From: an uncultured Bacillota bacterium | GTDB taxonomy: Bacteria > Bacillota > Clostridia > Christensenellales > UBA1242 | NCBI GenBank assembly: GCA_947088415.1 | Contig: CAMUGK010000057.1 | Location: 1-5,930 of the forward strand | Direction: 5' to 3' | Length of the DNA: 5,930 nucleotides | Shown here: positions 5,233-5,930 of the stretch, piece after piece | Layout of the letters: every line of letters begins with the position of its first letter | Position numbering within the stretch: position 1 is the stretch's first letter | Notes under the pieces: model-generated | The model's database searches: none | Told to the model about the DNA's origin: nothing | What the model saw: the letters and a program-made list of their open reading frames with translations, nothing else | Program-made: the position numbers and the translations under genes

Positions 5233-5260
5233 AATATATTAATTTAAATTTGTAAATCAA
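5233..5260 (-). promoter_or_regulatory. probable promoter of the yqeY-like/phosphoesterase operon
   Basis: Minus strand: TTGATT (5255-5260), a 16-nt spacer, then TATATT (5233-5238). The region is very AT-rich, so other registers are possible. The predicted start near 5226 gives a leader of about 22 nt containing AAGGAG. Confidence 0.5.
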
Positions 5261-5296
5261 TATTAACAAAAATTTTAAACTTGTTAAATTTGACTA

Positions 5297-5325
5297 TTGA
5301 CATTGAAAGGTTTGGGTTTTATAAT
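5297..5325 (+). promoter_or_regulatory. perfect-consensus sigma70 promoter of the 132-aa gene
   Basis: TTGACA (5297-5302), a 17-nt spacer and TATAAT (5320-5325) match the consensus at all 12 positions with ideal spacing. Transcription should start near 5332, which places the AGGAG ribosome binding site (5332-5336) at the very 5' end of a leader of only about 10 nt. Strong constitutive expression is expected. Confidence 0.88.
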
Positions 5326-5341
5326 AACAATAGGAGAACTT

Positions 5342-5740
5342 ATGAGAAAACTATATGATTTAAAAGATTTAAAGATTGTTATACTTGCAAAAATGACTGA
5401 AGTTATAAAACCAACATCTTCTCAACTTGGTCATTATAAATCAAAAACAATTAAAGGTGCATATTTTGCAAAACAAACCGAACAAGCCCCTTGTTCAACC
5501 ATATATGAAGTTATAACAAAAAAGCAAAGTTTTTATGACAACCCAGAAAGAGATGCTAATAAAGGTGCTAAATATATTTTAAAAAAATATGACGCGTACA
5601 ATGTCTTTGCAAAACCTATTCAAGAAAAAGGCAAATCAAAACTTAACATAACTCAACTCAGAGCTTTAGAAAAGGTTTTCAGAAAAAAGGGTTATGTAAA
5701 ATTTGATAAAATTAGCCTAGTTCAAGAAAACAAAGATTAA
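5342..5740 (+). CDS. uncharacterised strongly basic protein (132 aa)
   Basis: I do not recognise the family. The protein is lysine-rich: by my count 25 Lys and 4 Arg against 14 acidic residues, net charge about +15. It has one Cys (C51) and no signal peptide, membrane segment or known catalytic motif. Charge and size would suit nucleic-acid or ribosome binding (inference only). Segments LKDLKIVILAKMTEVI (7-22), NITQLRALEKVFRKKGYV (102-119) and FDKISLV (121-127) look like helix or strand elements. The ATG at 5342 is chosen because AGGAG lies 5 nt upstream and the promoter -10 box ends at 5325; a longer in-frame start at TTG 5297 would lie inside the -35 box. It is divergent from the yqeY-like operon and 70 bp before tRNA-Met. 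No terminator is seen after it. Confidence 0.8.
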   Translation: MRKLYDLKDLKIVILAKMTEVIKPTSSQLGHYKSKTIKGAYFAKQTEQAPCSTIYEVITKKQSFYDNPERDANKGAKYILKKYDAYNVFAKPIQEKGKSKLNITQLRALEKVFRKKGYVKFDKISLVQENKD

Positions 5741-5762
5741 TTGTGAAATTTTGCAAAAACCA

Positions 5763-5791
5763 TTGACAAAGCATAAAGAAATCACTATACT
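5763..5791 (+). promoter_or_regulatory. sigma70 promoter of tRNA-Met
   Basis: TTGACA (5763-5768), a 17-nt spacer and TATACT (5786-5791): 11 of 12 consensus matches. The expected start near 5798 leaves a 5' leader of about 13 nt to be removed by RNase P. Confidence 0.85.
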
Positions 5792-5804
5792 AAAAAAGTG
5801 ATTT
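5779..5804. promoter_or_regulatory. inverted repeat spanning the tRNA promoter -10 box
   Basis: AAATCACT (5779-5786) and AGTGATTT (5797-5804) are perfect 8-bp arms with a 10-bp gap. They bracket the -10 box and predicted start of the tRNA transcript, where a bound protein would block initiation. There is no T-run, so it is not a standard terminator for the upstream gene. Function is inferred. Confidence 0.35.
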
Positions 5805-5810
5805 AAATAA

Positions 5811-5887
5811 GGCAGCTTAGCTCAGCTGGCTAGAGCGCACGATTCATACTCGTGAGGTCACTGGTTCGATCCCAGTAGCTGCTACCA
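5811..5887 (+). tRNA. tRNA-Met (CAT), elongator type
   Basis: The full cloverleaf is readable. The acceptor stem is GGCAGCT/AGCTGCT, with a G1-U72 wobble. The D arm is GCTC...GAGC, the anticodon stem CACGA/TCGTG with loop TTCATAC (anticodon CAT), the variable loop AGGTC and the T arm ACTGG-TTCGATC-CCAGT. The discriminator is A73, and CCA is encoded in the DNA; total length is 77 nt. It lacks the three consecutive G-C pairs in the anticodon stem and the unpaired 1-72 position of initiator tRNA, so it is an elongator. It closely resembles the Bacillus subtilis elongator tRNA-Met as I remember it, including G1-U72. A CAT anticodon could also belong to lysidine-modified tRNA-Ile2, which is less likely here. 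It is a single tRNA, not part of a visible array. Confidence 0.95.
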
Positions 5888-5918
5888 AAAAAAGCATATC
5901 TAATTGATATGCTTTTTT
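5888..5918 (+). terminator. intrinsic terminator of tRNA-Met
   Basis: GCATATC-TAATT-GATATGC (5894-5912) is a perfect 7-bp stem with a 5-nt loop, directly followed by TTTTTT and a further T-rich tail. Six A on the 5' side extend the pairing and would let it work in both directions. It begins immediately after the tRNA CCA. Confidence 0.92.
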
Positions 5919-5930
5919 GTTTATTTTTTC

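Noticed and set aside
5263..5287. TTAACAA/TTGTTAA inverted repeat between the divergent genes
   Set aside because: It has only 7-bp arms in extremely AT-rich sequence, outside both promoter cores. Chance is the best explanation.
5297..5341. TTG start extending the 132-aa protein by 15 residues
   Set aside because: The TTG is the first half of the -35 box and the -10 box lies downstream of it, so it would not be in the transcript. AGGAG serves the ATG at 5342.
5811..5887. Initiator tRNA-fMet or tRNA-Ile2 instead of elongator tRNA-Met
   Set aside because: There is no run of three G-C pairs in the anticodon stem and positions 1-72 form G-U, against initiator. The overall match to Bacillus elongator tRNA-Met makes Ile2 less likely, though modification cannot be seen in DNA.

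Overview
The window is AT-rich, with short intergenic gaps, consensus sigma70/SigA promoters (TTGACA-17-TATAAT type), strong AGGAG ribosome binding sites and a lipobox lipoprotein. All seven complete protein genes end in TAA. This fits a low-GC Bacillota (Firmicutes) chromosome, plausibly an uncultured gut member of the Clostridia or relatives. Genus and species cannot be told from this sequence. Nothing indicates a plasmid, phage or IS element, and no CRISPR array is present.

Layout. At 1-686 (minus) lies the N-terminal part of the translational GTPase TypA/BipA, with a good promoter. Divergent from it at 845-1081 (plus) is a 78-residue XRE-type DNA-binding protein whose ribosome binding site sits inside a near-perfect palindrome. 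From 1082 to 1440 there is no gene, only imperfect palindromic repeats and hairpins. A minus-strand pair follows: a 94-residue zinc-ribbon protein (2166-2450) with its own extended -10 promoter, then a 224-residue orphan with a C-terminal Cys cluster (1441-2115) whose start region can fold into a hairpin. The pair ends in a terminator. At 2521-3954 (minus) is a 477-residue lipoprotein with beta-propeller-like repeats, its own promoter and its own terminator. At 4062-5204 (minus) a GatB/YqeY-domain protein and a calcineurin-type metallophosphoesterase lie stop-to-start and almost certainly form an operon. Divergent from these at 5342-5740 (plus) is a very basic 132-residue orphan with a perfect-consensus promoter. 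The window closes with an elongator tRNA-Met(CAT) at 5811-5887, which has its own promoter and a strong terminator.

How they fit together. TypA, YqeY and tRNA-Met belong to the translation-related core or are linked to it. The rest is accessory or uncharacterised. I see no complete new multi-gene system. The most interesting signals are regulatory: inverted repeats placed on the Shine-Dalgarno or start regions of the XRE gene and of the 224-residue orphan, and on the promoters of the lipoprotein and the tRNA. All coordinates and motifs were read by eye. Functions rest on recognised motifs, without database searches.
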